Below are positions 1-10,874 of a DNA stretch of 64,000 bases, piece by piece. The DNA lies in contig QJPP01001733.1 of the NCBI GenBank assembly GCA_003996215.1, positions 310,001-374,000 of the forward strand. The letters are read 5' to 3'. This DNA is from Jaltomata sinuosa. Taxonomy: Eukaryota > Streptophyta > Magnoliopsida > Solanales > Solanaceae. The position numbers were made by a program, and so were the translations under genes. Numbering within the stretch: the first letter of the stretch is position 1; each line of letters starts with the position of its first letter. The notes below the pieces were generated by a model. It did no database searches. It was not told the origin of the DNA and saw nothing but the letters and a program-made list of their open reading frames with translations.

Positions 1-964
1 GAGAAGAAGAATTCTTTTTAGGCCTCCCACTTTCAATTCATACCAATAAATCTAGCAATTTATCTTCCAAATCTAGGGACTTAATCCCTAGTTGCGTACT
101 GATTTTCATCATATTCCTCTTTAGCCACGTTGAAGCTACCATCTGATTTAGCTTCTCTTGCATGTTAATCACTCTGTCTTCATACCACTGTAACCTTAGA
201 GTATTATGGGCTTCGGCAATTGCAATTGGTTCAACTGTGACATGAAGCTCTGTCTCACTATAGCTATTAGATAAAAATTCTAAACCCCAACCTTCATTAA
301 CTCCATGCTCCAAAACTGACTCTTCGTCCTCTTGCTCGGACTCCATCATCTTTTGACTTGTGTCATCCACCCTAACACATGCAAGCTCCATATTACTGGA
401 TTCACCATTTATGTTTTTCTTGATTTTGCTCTGTAATCATCTCCGTCTTTTTTGAAAAAAATTGTCTCATCTGGTTTGACTCCACTTCTAGTCTTAGAGG
501 GTCGAATAGAGAGAATTCTTCAGATCCCATCGTATTAAAAGAATTTTGCAAATTAATACATGGGTCAATCCACTTGGGCCTGTAAATAGATGCTCCCTTC
601 TTTTTCCCCTTGTTTGACCCACTTATCTTATTAGTTTCTTTTTGTCTTGGGCCTGCTTGCCTTGTAACATTATAATCCCCAGGCCCATTTTTTATAACAT
701 TAGAACCCACCAGAATTGATGGACCAAATCCCTTCACTTTCACCAGCTCTTTTCCCTTCTTTGACACATATTCCTTAATTATTTTTGAATTATGGGTTGC
801 CTTAACATCTTTCTTCGGCATGCAAGTAACACGCGTGACTAATCCCGAAGCATCTCCTTCTTTGGAAAGGCACGATACAATTAACTGCTCTGAGCCGCGA
901 CTGTTCAAACTCTGGGGAATATTCTGACAACTCTTCACCGAATTCTGATCAGTTTCAGATACCC

Positions 965-1042
965 ACGATGATGATTCAACACATAAAGGTATTGTGAATT
1001 TAGACGATGATGATTCAACACATAAAGGTATTGTGAATACTA
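965..1042. repeat. 39-bp tandem duplication
   Basis: Two direct copies (965-1003 and 1004-1042, the second diverging at its end) lie inside the DUF4283-type pseudogene. They duplicate 13 residues around the motif FTIPLCVESSS without breaking the frame, so the duplication could predate loss of function. Confidence 0.85.
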
Positions 1043-1407
1043 AATCATCCACAAGAAATTCTAAATTGGACGGAGGTATCTCATCTGACATTCTAACGCA
1101 GATTCTAGCCCACCTCAGGTGGTTTCTGGATCTGGTATCCTCATCGATGCCCAAGAATCCTCCAAATCTGTCTCCAATCATTCTAAAGATGTTTTCCGAC
1201 CACAAATGTGTTGGGAAGCCTATTAATTTGATCCAAACATTCTTAGGCTTACAATTTTTCCGATGACATGTAGAAACAGAGGACCACCATTCCAGCCTTA
1301 ACTTCTTTTCATCAATTAACCATCTCCCCATTTTAATTCTTTCTGCTTCACTCTGGGAAGGGAATTCGAACAACACATATTTACCATTCAATTCTTTGAC
1401 TTTAACA

Positions 1408-2259
1408 CCTGCTGGCAGTGGTCAGGGAAACGTGAAGCGGAAAAAAGCGACAAGGCTCCGCTTCATGCTTTAAGAGAAGCGTGAAGCGAAGCGCTCGCTT
1501 CATTGAAGTGAAGTGCAATTTAAAAGAAAAAGACTAAACAGAGCAGCAAAACAGTAAGACAGAACTGAAAAGACACAACAACAATATAATCTCAGCAATA
1601 AAGACAATATACATAAGTAAAAGTTTAAATTTAAAACCAAAACCAGAGGTATTGTAACTGAAACACCTGCTGCAAAACAAACCAACAAAACAGCAGAGAC
1701 CACAACAACAAAACAGAGCATAATTGAAAAAAAACATAGCAAAAATGGAAAAAAAAAACAGACCATAACTGGAAAAAAGTACAAAGCAGAACTAGAAAAA
1801 AAAAAGAGCACTGCTTTGTAAAAACATAGCAGAACTAAAAAAAATAAAAGAAGAAGAAAGAAGAAAACAAATCTAAAGAGAAGAAGAAGTCGCAGCAGAA
1901 GTGTGACTGGTGCAGAAGAAGAAAGAAGAAGAAAGAAGAAGAAAAATTACCTTGGCGAAGTAGTGGGAATAAAGTGGCAGCAGTGGAAAGAAAAAAACCC
2001 TAGAAAAATCAGAAGTGGCGAAGTAGTTTAACATAAGTGGACTCTTTTTTTAAATTTAAAATCGACTTTAAAAGGTCTGCAACATGAAGTGACCGCTCCC
2101 CTCGCTTCTCACGTCGACTCGCTTCACCGCAACAACCCTAGAAGTGGACGCTTCTGTAGGCCTGCAGCGCATCACTGCCTCGGAGCGCCTTAGGCTCGCT
2201 TCGCCTCGCTTCACCGCTTTAAGCGACGAAGCGAGCGCTTCCAGAACACTGCCTGCTGG
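1408..2259. mobile_element. hAT-like non-autonomous transposon with 8-bp TSD
   Basis: The element proper is 1416-2251 (836 bp). It begins CAGTGGTC and ends GAACACTG, an inverted terminal pair of the hAT type. The 8-bp host sequence CCTGCTGG occurs on both sides (1408-1415 and 2252-2259), which is the target duplication length of hAT elements. Both subterminal regions are packed with GAAGCG/CGCTTC motifs in both orientations (about 1431-1510 and 2092-2243). The interior is A-rich with a GAA-type microsatellite near 1845-1950 and no transposase. Open frames inside it are low-complexity. Removing it restores the reading frame of the surrounding DUF4283-type pseudogene, which supports the boundaries independently. 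Confidence 0.9.
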
Positions 2260-2801
2260 AACTCGCCAGGTTCTATTAGGCCATTCCTGTAGCTCCCAGC
2301 GTGAATAGATTTTCATCTCATCCTCTTCAAAATATCCCAACAAGCACTTCCGATGGTACTCTACTCTGCTACGAAGGGAACTTGCATCAATTTTGAACTG
2401 ATATCCATTATAATCTTAACTTCATCTTTAGGCCAATCCTCCTTCTGTGCTATCTGCCTGTAACTCTTTTGATTGACATTTCTTGGTTGCTGAATACACT
2501 GCTTAACCCCTGATTCGACAAACTTTCTCATCTTCTTTGCAACATCACACCAACCTGCTCCCTGCCTGATTTCTGAGATGATTATTGCCACTTTACTACT
2601 ACCTTACATCGCCACCACTCTGATATACCTGCCCATACTGTTGAAGTTTTTATAGAAGAAATAGAATACAGCTGACATTGATTCTTCCAACTTCTATATT
2701 TCTTCTCTTCCTCCTTCGATGCTTGCTCCATGCAATAGCATAATGCTAGGATATTTTTTTTATCAATAGTTATTCTGCTAATGAATTTTTTTCGCCTTTC
2801 G

Positions 2802-2861
2802 ACCACTTCATACAAGCTTTCGCTTACCTCCACCACTTCATACAAGCTTTCGCTTACCTCC
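2802..2861. repeat. 30-bp tandem duplication
   Basis: Two direct copies (2802-2831 and 2832-2861), followed by the first bases of a third, encode a doubled VSESLYEVVE block in the N-terminal part of the DUF4283-type pseudogene. Confidence 0.85.
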
Positions 2862-2911
2862 ACCACTTCAAAGGACTTGCTCTCAGCGTAAAAGACAAAG
2901 GATCTGCCCAT

Positions 2912-4004
2912 GATGTCTTGCTCACTACCACCTTCACCTTTCTCGTCGCCGTAAACTAGGCTTAAGTTACTCAGTGAAGGATGTTAGATAAACAAGACAT
3001 AAACAGGTCAAGAGAGGCACGGATATAATGGAAATAGGTTAGGTAGAGGTTCGCCGGAGATTGAAAAAAGATTAGATGAAGCTACCGGAGATCACAGTTT
3101 GATTAAGGAAGACGGCCAGTTTTGCGTTTCCCAAGAGAGAAACATTGCTTTCATTCAGTAATATCCTAGGTTTTTTGTTCTCAAAAGAATCATTTTATTT
3201 ATTTAATAAATTTACTACTTCTATTAGTTGTTAGTTTTTACATTTACGACAAGAATCAAAAGTGTTATAACAAAAAAGAGTTGGTTAAATTAATTTTCCT
3301 TGATGATAGTGAAAGTTATGACTGAAATAAGTTCTTTGTGAGATTTCACTCCAGACTCTTGAACCGGATATATTTGCAGTGACCACTTATCCTTTTTAGG
3401 AGTTGGGTATGATCACATATCATATCCCACCCTCGGGTACCAAGCATCTCTATCATTTCCCTAGGTTGTAAAAAAACCTAGCTATCCAAACCCCCCACCC
3501 CAAATCCTCAAAAAAATAAAAAAACACAGGCAGCACCCTCCTCCAAGCAGCCACCGGCAGCTCTCTCCACCTATAACCAGCCACCTATTGTCTCTCATTT
3601 CCAACCACCCTTTTCAACTCTTCATTCCCTCTCTCTCAAAACTCACACAGATACCAATCCCAAAACCTGATCGAATAAGTAACCATCACCGGTTGGGAGG
3701 GTTGTGCAACTGCAAGACCCTTCTATAATAATCGTGCAATTGCAAATATATAAATAATGATCGCAAAATATCATCGATTGTCGAAAAAAACTTTCGGATT
3801 CAGACATGTAGATCGGAAAGAGGACTTTTCAGATCTATTTTCTTTTTTCTTTTTGCTGGTGGAGTTGTTTAATAAATTTGAAGGTGGAGATGGTGGTTGT
3901 GGAGGTAATGGATGATGGTGTTGCCGATTACTTCACTGGTAGTGAAGAATGTACACTCAGTATATATATAGTGTATGCTTCGTGTATATTTAATGTATAC
4001 TTAC
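2912..4004. other. Intergenic, no gene recognised
   Basis: This stretch is upstream of the minus-strand DUF4283-type pseudogene. It contains CT-rich, leader-like sequence near 3480-3700 and, from about 3955, runs of TATA and GTATAC-like short repeats that continue beyond the MITE at 4271-4375. No convincing coding frame was found on either strand. Confidence 0.5.
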
Positions 4005-4270
4005 GGATTGTTAGGTTCATAGGCTAAGGTGGGATATGCTAGGATTAAGTTTGAGACAAATTTATATTTTGGTTGGTTGAAGCAGGATAAATTTATACCT
4101 ACCAAACAAAATATAAATTTTATCCCGAACTTAATCCTAGGTGGGACCTTATCCCATCCAACTTGGTATTATTTTATCCCACCTCTCACGAGGTGGGATA
4201 AATTAGTCGAGGGATTATAATCCCAAAACTATAATTCAGGGATAATTTAGTCCGCGAACCAAACAACCCC
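4005..4270. mobile_element. Tourist/PIF-like MITE
   Basis: The ends form imperfect inverted repeats of about 24 bp: the left end reads GGATTGTTAGGTTCATAGG and the reverse complement of the right end reads GGGGTTGTTTGGTTCGCGG. The interior is a hairpin-like series of GGGATAA/TTATCCC motifs, as in Solanaceae Tourist-like MITEs. The flanks are the same GTATAC-rich sequence on both sides, so an insertion into that repeat is plausible. A clean 3-bp target duplication could not be assigned. Confidence 0.6.
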
Positions 4271-4589
4271 ATAGTGTATACTGAATGCATACTACATACT
4301 CCATGCATAATAAGCTATACTCGGTGAATATACACTGAGTACAGTATACATCGTATACTCGATGTATACATTATTTTAGGCCTGTGAGAGAGTAAAGGCA
4401 TCTTTTATGTTTGTGGAGATGGTCAACAATGGAAGACAAGTGATCGGCAGCACTGATTTTTTGGTGACGTATTCCTCGGCTTATGTTTCTTCTTCTATGA
4501 CATGGAAAATTTCAAATCATAACCAGCTTTTTCATACACCAACAGCAGTTTAAATGTCACCGAATTGTTTTCGACCTCTCCGGAGCTGC

Positions 4590-5545
4590 CAAAAATTTAT
4601 AGTAAATCCCACTAAACCCCCTTAACCTTTTGGGTTTGGGATACAATACCCCATTCACCTTTTGAATGGGGCAGTGAATCTCCTTGATCTAAAATCTAAT
4701 GGTCAAGATGAATTGGAAAATTTAATGTATTTTTAAACAGTCATAAATGACCTTCAATTATGATATATTATTGTACATATTTTCTAAAATATGCGAAAAA
4801 TATCAAAAGATACCCAATAATAATATATAGAACTTGATAAACTCATCTAACTTCTCTAACATTTTCATGCAAGTAAACATTCTTTTTTGGTAAAGTTTTT
4901 ATGCAAGTGTATATTACCTCATGCTCCTTTGGCATAAAATAGAAACTCCCCTTGATTTAACAATTTACTGGTTATAAATTTTTAAAATAACTGATCATCT
5001 ATAAACTACATTTAAGATTCAAACTGTAATTTTTTAGTTTATTATGCTTATGAGTGAAATGTTTTAAAAAATATGAACTATTTGAATATTTAAGAATGAC
5101 ATGAAATATAATACAATATACACAACTAGTTAAAATACTAGCGATAATACAAGTAACATAATGGATTAAAACATATTTAGAATTTCAAAACTACATAAAA
5201 ATATTCAACAAAACAAAATTGGATACTAAAAATCAAAGAATAAGGAGATAGCTGAAATAGCTGAATAAAGAGATAGTGAATTATTATTTTTTTAAAAGTG
5301 AAACTTTAATTTATATGTAATACTATAAATTACTTTTCTTAAATAAATTGTAAAAATGCATGTTAGAATCCTACTAATGAAGGGTCATTTATGACCATCT
5401 AAAAAATACATAAAATTTGTCAATTCATCTTGACCATTAAATTTAAGATCAAAGGGATTTATCGTCCAATTCAAAAGGTGAAGGGGATATTTTTTTCCGA
5501 AACCCAAAAGGTTAAGGGGGTTTAGGGGAATTTACTCAAAAGTTT
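4590..5545. mobile_element. Mutator-like element with ~165-bp TIRs
   Basis: The element proper is about 4599-5536. Its ends are long inverted repeats of about 165 bp (4599-4765 and 5372-5536) sharing AGTAAATTCCC, CTAAACCCCCTTAACC and a block around AATGGTCAAGATGAATTG. The interior is AT-rich with no transposase. Candidate 9-bp target duplications are CAAAAATTT (4590-4598) and CAAAAGTTT (5537-5545), which match at 8 of 9 positions. Long TIRs plus a 9-bp duplication suggest a Mutator-like non-autonomous element. Confidence 0.7.
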
Positions 5546-6028
5546 GTTCATTTCAAATTTCAATGACTTCCTCCAACTTCTATCAGTGGCAAATCAAACC
5601 AATAACCACCCAAATACCCATTTATCATCAAAATATGCTCTGAGCCTAGTTTCAGAACGGCATAAGATCACTAAATATGTGAGCCTTCTGTAGATGAACT
5701 TGAAAATGAAAAAAGAATACTGACTTTTTATTTTCTTGTTTCAACTTGGTACCTAAGAATACTAAACTTCAGCATAAGCCAGTTCTTCAAGTAATTCATG
5801 TGTGACCATCCTAGATCATCAAAATATGGGAACAAGATCATTTATTCCCAAGTAAAATCTGCTGACTAAAGTAAAATACCTCTACTAGTAGACCAAGAAT
5901 GATTCAAAAAGTTTTACGACCTCCAAATTTCTGTCAACTATATGTAGATGCCCAAAGTTCCTGTGATGATCATCACCTACTGCTAGCATACCACAAAGAG
6001 AGAACTAAAACATAAGTAGTCAACTAAC
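5546..6028. other. Non-coding region 3' of the last visible ALKBH1 exon
   Basis: After the splice donor at 6028 on the minus strand this region should be intron 6 followed by the terminal exon. No stretch resembling the conserved C-terminus (an arginine-containing SRININIRQVF-like tail) was found here or further left. The sequence is AT-rich and has no open frame of note. Confidence 0.5.
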
Positions 6029-8424
6029 CGTGGAAGCATTCCCTTGCTTGTCCTGCCATAAGAATAACATCACCACTTCTAACATACATTGCAAGAGGTG
6101 GAACCTCCCTAGACTTTCCCCCGATAAGAAAAATGCCTTTACAGCCCAAACTACAGAGAAAAAGAACATTTGTCAGGCCTTAGTAACATTTCCTACAGAT
6201 CAAAGTTTGAACTTAATTCAAGCAGAAAGATTTGTAAAAAATCAGCACATACCTCATGCTAACAATAGGTTTACTCCAATCCTTCTCCATGTCATCAAGG
6301 TGGCCACCAAGCATGTCACCTTAAAGGAGTAGAGGGAACTAGAATATTAGCAAATAAGAAGTCAACAGGTATTTCTCCTTTCTATAAACACCTAATATAG
6401 GTATAGATTCATATGATTAAGACCTAGAAGTCAAATATGTTAGAACAGGTACCGAGACCAAAGTAATTGACAATTGCTGCTTCTGCCCGGAAAGTTTCAC
6501 CTAATGGCAGGGTAGGTGCTGTCATTCTTTCAGCCAGCAGGCAAAGTGCATCAGGTATCTTGTTGTGAGGCAGAGAAATATTATAGCTCCGCTGAACAAA
6601 TGCCAGGAAAAAATTCAGAACAGATACTAATCAAGGAAATAAAAAACTAGGAAAACAAGCCCAAGATTAAATAAAACCAAGCACATGAAAAGAGAACAAA
6701 TTATACTGTACAGGAGAAGGAAGGAATGATGAGTGTACAATTGCTAAAAAGTCTGATGAGCAGCTGTACACACCAGAAACTAATGCTAGTGCACAATGAA
6801 CAAATTATTCAAAGACAATATATTGTCGGTGCGTAGCTAAAACAACAATAAAATCCGTGGTCATAGATAAGGTCATGAAACAAGTTGAGAAGTAAGGAGT
6901 GTACAATACCTATTTCATTAGTATCAGTCAGTTTTAAGTTTTAACAGAAAATGAAGAAACAAATGGTACCATATTAAAAATCACATGATGGTATTTACAG
7001 CCTACATAACTTGTTTGGTAACTTTGTTTCACATATAAAATAAGTCAAAATCCTATGAATACTTTATAAAGGGTGTTACGATGCACAAATGAGAAATATT
7101 GAATATCCTCACATCAGTAGGACTGTATGCAAATGGGCAACAAGCCATCAAAATCAACTTGTGTACAATATACTGCACTTTATGAGGAGAAAATCAGCAA
7201 GACCTTCGACCAGTCAAACTGCAAGCCAAGGGTGCTCCACCGTAACTTACGAAGCAAAACAGAGGCTGGCACTGATTTGCATGTAACTTCTCTGGATAAT
7301 GCACCTGATTGATCAAAAAATTTCCATGTGGGAACATTTATGTCGTTCTGGATGATTTCCACCTCAGAATTATTGGTCCCACAGTACTGCTCCTGTTGGA
7401 TCAAAACTTTGTTATCCTTGGCAGCAGCAAATAAGTCCTGTAGAGGCCCATAAATTGCACTGTGGTTGGTCCTGTTAGGAGGTTGAGGAAAGCTTGTTAA
7501 ACTCTCCTTTATCCATCGGCATTGCTCCTCAACAGGTAATGCTCCAGGAATGAAATAAAACCCTGCAACAATCGGCACAAAAGCTTCAATGTAACAATAG
7601 AAGATTAATTGAGAAGTAATGCCAATCAATCAACGAACTATACCTCTATAACCATTCACTTTATTCGAGACCAAATCATTCCATTTCTACTTTGCCTAAA
7701 GGAAATTTATTTATGAGTTGTAAAACTAAAGGTTCTTCAACTCTCACAACTATCCCTACACTAACATAAAAATCAGGACTAAAAAGCTAGTGAATTACAG
7801 TACCGGGACAATAGTTCTTCAATAAGCACATAGTGGTTGACTTGTCTCCTTCCCCAAAAAATTAGAGTACATGGGTAAGTTATAGTTCACTCCTCAATTC
7901 TATGCATGTAAATTAGGCAGAGTATGCTGAGTAATAGGGTGTTGAAGGATTGGGTTTCCTATCTTAATGAGTTTTACAAATTACATTCAAAGCTCAGATC
8001 TTTCTGATAAAAAGACTGTTGAATTGCTTACTGAGTTTGTGAGTCCAAGTTCAAAATACAAATCTGAATCAAAATTGCAAATTGTGCAATAATAGGACAA
8101 AATTTGGCATACCGGGATGACTTGCCAAGCAGAAGACAGGACTATCAAAATCGCATTGAATTGCGAAAATGTCTGAGGGAAGTTCACCATTTCGATGGTA
8201 AGACTCTGAAATCGACTTAAAATCAACTACCTCCGACAAATCTACTGGTATCGGTTGCTTTTTCCTGAGTGAAACAACACAATAGTGTCTCAGTAATAAC
8301 ATCCAAAACATTCGTGTTAATAACATCCAACTTTAACAACTTACTTTCGGATATTGTCGTAATACAGCTTGTATTTCTTTTCAGCCTTCCTGAAAGCGGT
8401 TCGTTCTGCATCCGAACCGTACAT
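6029..8424 (-). pseudogene. ALKBH1: ALKBH1-like 2OG-Fe(II) dioxygenase gene, 3' end missing
   Basis: Six minus-strand exons fit GT..AG introns and keep phase: 8345-8424, 8113-8264, 7204-7562, 6453-6591, 6253-6319 and 6029-6150 (919 nt, about 306 residues). The start is the ATG at 8424-8422, giving MYGSDAERTAFRKAEKKY. The protein then reads through PVDLSEVVDF, a GFYFIPGALP block, LRWSTLGLQFDW, an AIVNYFGLGD motif, the iron-binding HxD in GGHLDDM and the distal histidine in ECFHG. Plant ALKBH1 proteins are AlkB-family demethylases acting on nucleic acids (N6-methyladenine in DNA or tRNA methyladenosine). The final exon, with the 2-oxoglutarate-binding arginines, was not found in the 3 kb to the left, where two transposons lie. 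The visible exons have no stop or frameshift, so loss is either recent or the last exon is too diverged or distant to see. Confidence 0.8.
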
Positions 8425-8548
8425 CTTCTAGCGCTCAAAATTTTCAACTTCCGATAAATCTTTGAATTAGGGTTTCTGTAGACGTTATTGGTTTTTTTTT
8501 TTAATTAAAATCGGGCACAGGCCTTTTATAAAATAAAGAGATAGATCT

Positions 8549-10570
8549 GTACAAAAACAGGAAATTACACGGAGTATCCCAAAAGTGAGTGATTTTTAAT
8601 TTTTGCCCCCATAAGAAAAGTCTTTAAAAAATAGTCTTTCTTCTTTTTTATGTATAGAACAAATATATTTTTGCCCCTTTACACCACAACTCTCCATGTT
8701 CATTTGTCTCTCATCTTTTAATTTTCATTTTTCCTTTTTCTTTTTTCTTTTTTCTCAATTTTTTTTAATTCTCATTTTCTTTTTTCTCAATCTTTATTTT
8801 TATTTTTTTATTTTCTCTCAACTTTTTTTTGTTCTTTTTTTCTCAACTTTTATTTTTTTATTCTTTTTTTCTCTTTTTTATTCTTTTTCTCAACTTTTAT
8901 TTTTTTTCTCTTTTTATTTTTTTTCTCAACTTTTATTTTTCTTTCCTCTTTTTTTTAATCTTTATTTTTTCTTTTTTTCTTTTTCTCTTTTTTTCTTTTT
9001 TCTTAACCTCTATTATTTTTTGCTAATGAACAAAAAGTTGGATAATCCACAAAGAGGATCTTCTTTCTTCGAAATCGAAGTAAACTTAAGGGCGTGCATT
9101 GTTGTTTGGAAGTCCTTTGTAACAAGTTTTGCCTCTAAGGCTAATGTTATAGAGCATCTCATAAATCAAGACACAATGAGGTAGTGCCAAGTCTTGCTCG
9201 TGGGGCATAACTTGTTGTTTGAAAATTTTTGAGCTAAGTCTTGCCTCTAAGGCAAGAGTTATAGAGCATATCATAAATTAAGACACAATGAAGTAGTGTT
9301 AACTCTTGCCCATGGGTAATATTGTTTTTTGGGAGGCCCGTGTGCTAAGTCTTGCCTCTAAGGCAACATTACAGAGCATCTCATGATCAAGATACAATGT
9401 GCTAGTGTCAACTCTTGCCAATGAGGCGTAACTTATTGTTTGAAAGTCTTTGAGCTAAGTCTTGCCTCTAAGGCAAGAGTTATAGAGCATCGCATAATCA
9501 AGACACAATGTGGTAGTGTCAACTCTTGCCCATGGGACGTAACTTTTTATTTGGAAGTCCTTGGGCTAAGTCTTGCTTCTTAGGCAAGCGTTATAGAGCA
9601 TCTCATAAATCAAGCACAATGTGGTAGTGTCAACTCTTGCCCATGGGGCGTAACTTGTTGTTTGAAAGTCCTTGGGCTAAGTCTTGTCTCTAAGGCAAGA
9701 GTATAGAATGTCTCATAAATCAAGATACAATGAGGTAGTGTCAAGTCTTGCTCGTGGGACATAACTTGTTGTTTGAAAATCTTTGAGCTAAGTCTTGCCT
9801 TTAAGGCAAGAGTTATAGAGTATCTCATAAATTAAGACACAATGAAGTAGTGTGAACTCTTGCCTATGAAGCGTAACTTGTATTTTTTAGAGGGCTAAGT
9901 CTTGCCTCTGAGGCAAGTGTTATAAAACATCTCATAAATCAAGACACAATGTACTAGTGTCAAGTCTTACTCATGGGGCGTAATTTGTTGTTTGGAAGTC
10001 CTTGGGCTAAGTCTTGCCTCTAAACCAAGAGTTATAGAACATCTCATAAAAAAATAAAGGTCGAAAACAATGATGAAAAAAAAGAGAAAAGAAAAATAAA
10101 AAAATAAAAAAGTAGAAGTTGAGAGAAACAAAATAAAAATTGAGAAAAAAAGAAAAAATGAAGAAAAAAAGACAAAACAAAAAATAAACGAAAAAATAAA
10201 GGTTGAGAAAAATAAAAAGGAGAAAAAAAAGAGAATTGAGAGGAGAAAAGGAAAAAAAATAAAGATGGAGAAAAAAGAAAAAAACGTAGAAGAAAGAATA
10301 AAATAAAAAATAAAAGAAAAATAAAGATTGAGAAAAAAAGAAAAAATAAAAATAAAAAAATAAAAAAGAGAAAAAGAAATAAATATAAAAATTGAGAGGC
10401 AAATGAGCATGGAGAGTTGTTTAAAAATATTTGAGGTAATAGAGAGGCAAAAAGGTAGTTATTTTATACATAAAAACAAGGAAGACTATTTTTGTAAGAT
10501 CTTTCTTATGGGGGCAAAAATACAAAGTCACTCCTTTTGAGGAGAATTTGTATAGTTGCCCGTACAAAAA
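8549..10570. mobile_element. Foldback Mutator-like element, 9-bp TSD
   Basis: The element proper is 8558-10561 (2004 bp), flanked by a perfect 9-bp duplication GTACAAAAA (8549-8557 and 10562-10570). Its ends are long inverted repeats of roughly 450-550 bp. They share GAGTGA, TTTTTGCCCCCATAAG, TCCATG.TCATTTG and then a T-rich run (about 8700-9025) mirrored by an A-rich run (about 10050-10400). The centre is a tandem array of about nine 111-bp units. There is no transposase, and long open frames in the T/A-rich arms are low-complexity artefacts. It sits about 130 bp upstream of the ALKBH1 start codon. The long TIRs and 9-bp duplication fit a Mutator-like foldback element. Confidence 0.85.
9090..10047. 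repeat. Tandem array, ~9 copies of a 111-bp unit
   Basis: The core CTTGCCTCTAAGGCAAG recurs near 9130, 9239, 9350, 9462, 9571, 9683, 9795, 9900 and 10013, a spacing of 105-112 bp. Each unit has that core (itself a palindrome CTTGCC..GGCAAG), then a block around AGAGCATCTCATAAATCAAG, then CAACTCTTGCCCATGGGGCG and TTGTTTG. Copies differ by scattered substitutions and small indels. The array fills the centre of the foldback element. Confidence 0.9.
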
Positions 10571-10610
10571 TGGCCTGGCCCAATAGTGACCCGACCCAAG
10601 AGAAAAGGGA
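10571..10610 (-). promoter_or_regulatory. Displaced GGCCCA (site II-like) promoter motif
   Basis: Just outside the right target duplication of the foldback element the plus strand reads GGCCTGGCCCAATAG, so the minus strand carries TTGGGCC. Such site II / TGGGCC motifs are common close to starts of plant housekeeping genes. Without the insertion it would lie about 150 bp upstream of the ALKBH1 start codon. It could equally serve the plus-strand frame at 10671. Confidence 0.4.
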
Positions 10611-10670
10611 AAGTGCAAAAGCATAAAACAAAAAGGAAAGTGTAAAGGTAAATGGATAAGAAAAGACACA

Positions 10671-10874
10671 ATGTCTTTGGAAGGCTCGACTCCTTCTGCT
10701 AAGCTCCAGGTTGCCATTTTCATGGCTAATTTTAACTCAATCAGCAGACTCCATAGCTTGTCGACGTTGGTTCTAGCTCAGACTCTTCGTCCCCGGCCAC
10801 TCTCTCTACACACAAAGAGCTTCAAGTTGGACCGATCTGAACTCGAAGCCACGATCCTCGTCTTCATCCGCTAG
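10671..10874 (+). CDS. Possible first exon of an unrecognised gene
   Basis: A 67-residue open frame begins MSLEGSTPSAKLQVAIFMAN about 100 bp downstream of the GGCCCA-type motif, head-to-head with ALKBH1. It contains a serine/arginine/leucine-rich stretch that could be an organelle transit peptide. No domain was recognised. No continuing exon could be identified before the LINE at 11425, so this may be the stump of a gene lost to rearrangement, or simply a chance frame. Confidence 0.25.
   Translation: MSLEGSTPSAKLQVAIFMANFNSISRLHSLSTLVLAQTLRPRPLSLHTKSFKLDRSELEATILVFIR

Larger units (their letters stand above)
38..2911 (-). pseudogene. DUF4283-type gene (LINE ORF1-like), disrupted
   Basis: Reading leftward, four open blocks (2582-2911, 2361-2591, 2260-2343 and 402-1407) join into one DUF4283-type protein of the kind common in Solanaceae. 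It has an N-terminal basic domain, then a domain with the pattern LFEFPS..AERI..G.W, a WW pair, VWIKLIGFPTHLWSE, IGDRFGGFLGIDE and HLRWARI. The last part is lysine-rich and ends at 402. A further acidic block (38-391) follows after a stop. The pieces are separated by a frameshift near 2585, stops and the hAT-like insertion at 1416-2251; the frame resumes cleanly after that element. Two in-frame tandem duplications add copies of 10 and 13 residues. Such proteins often precede LINE reverse transcriptases, but none is visible before the window edge. The domain call is from memory of the family; the function is unknown. Confidence 0.7.

Noticed and set aside
1500..1811. Minus-strand open frame of 103 residues, hydrophobic
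   Set aside because: A low-complexity A-rich interior of the hAT-like element giving runs of F, L and V; no family pattern.
3150..3185. Possible last ALKBH1 exon, since the minus strand shows CCTAGGATATT (P-R-I)
   Set aside because: The following residues do not match the family, there is no arginine-rich tail, and the phase and acceptor do not fit. Treated as coincidence.
8696..9184. Long phenylalanine/leucine-rich open frame (and its partner on the other strand at 9967-10410)
   Set aside because: Pure T-rich or A-rich low-complexity arms of the foldback element; not protein-like.
9090..10047. Regularly spaced repeats resembling a CRISPR array
   Set aside because: Units of 111 bp are repeated whole with no distinct unique spacers, the genome is eukaryotic, and the array lies inside a transposon.
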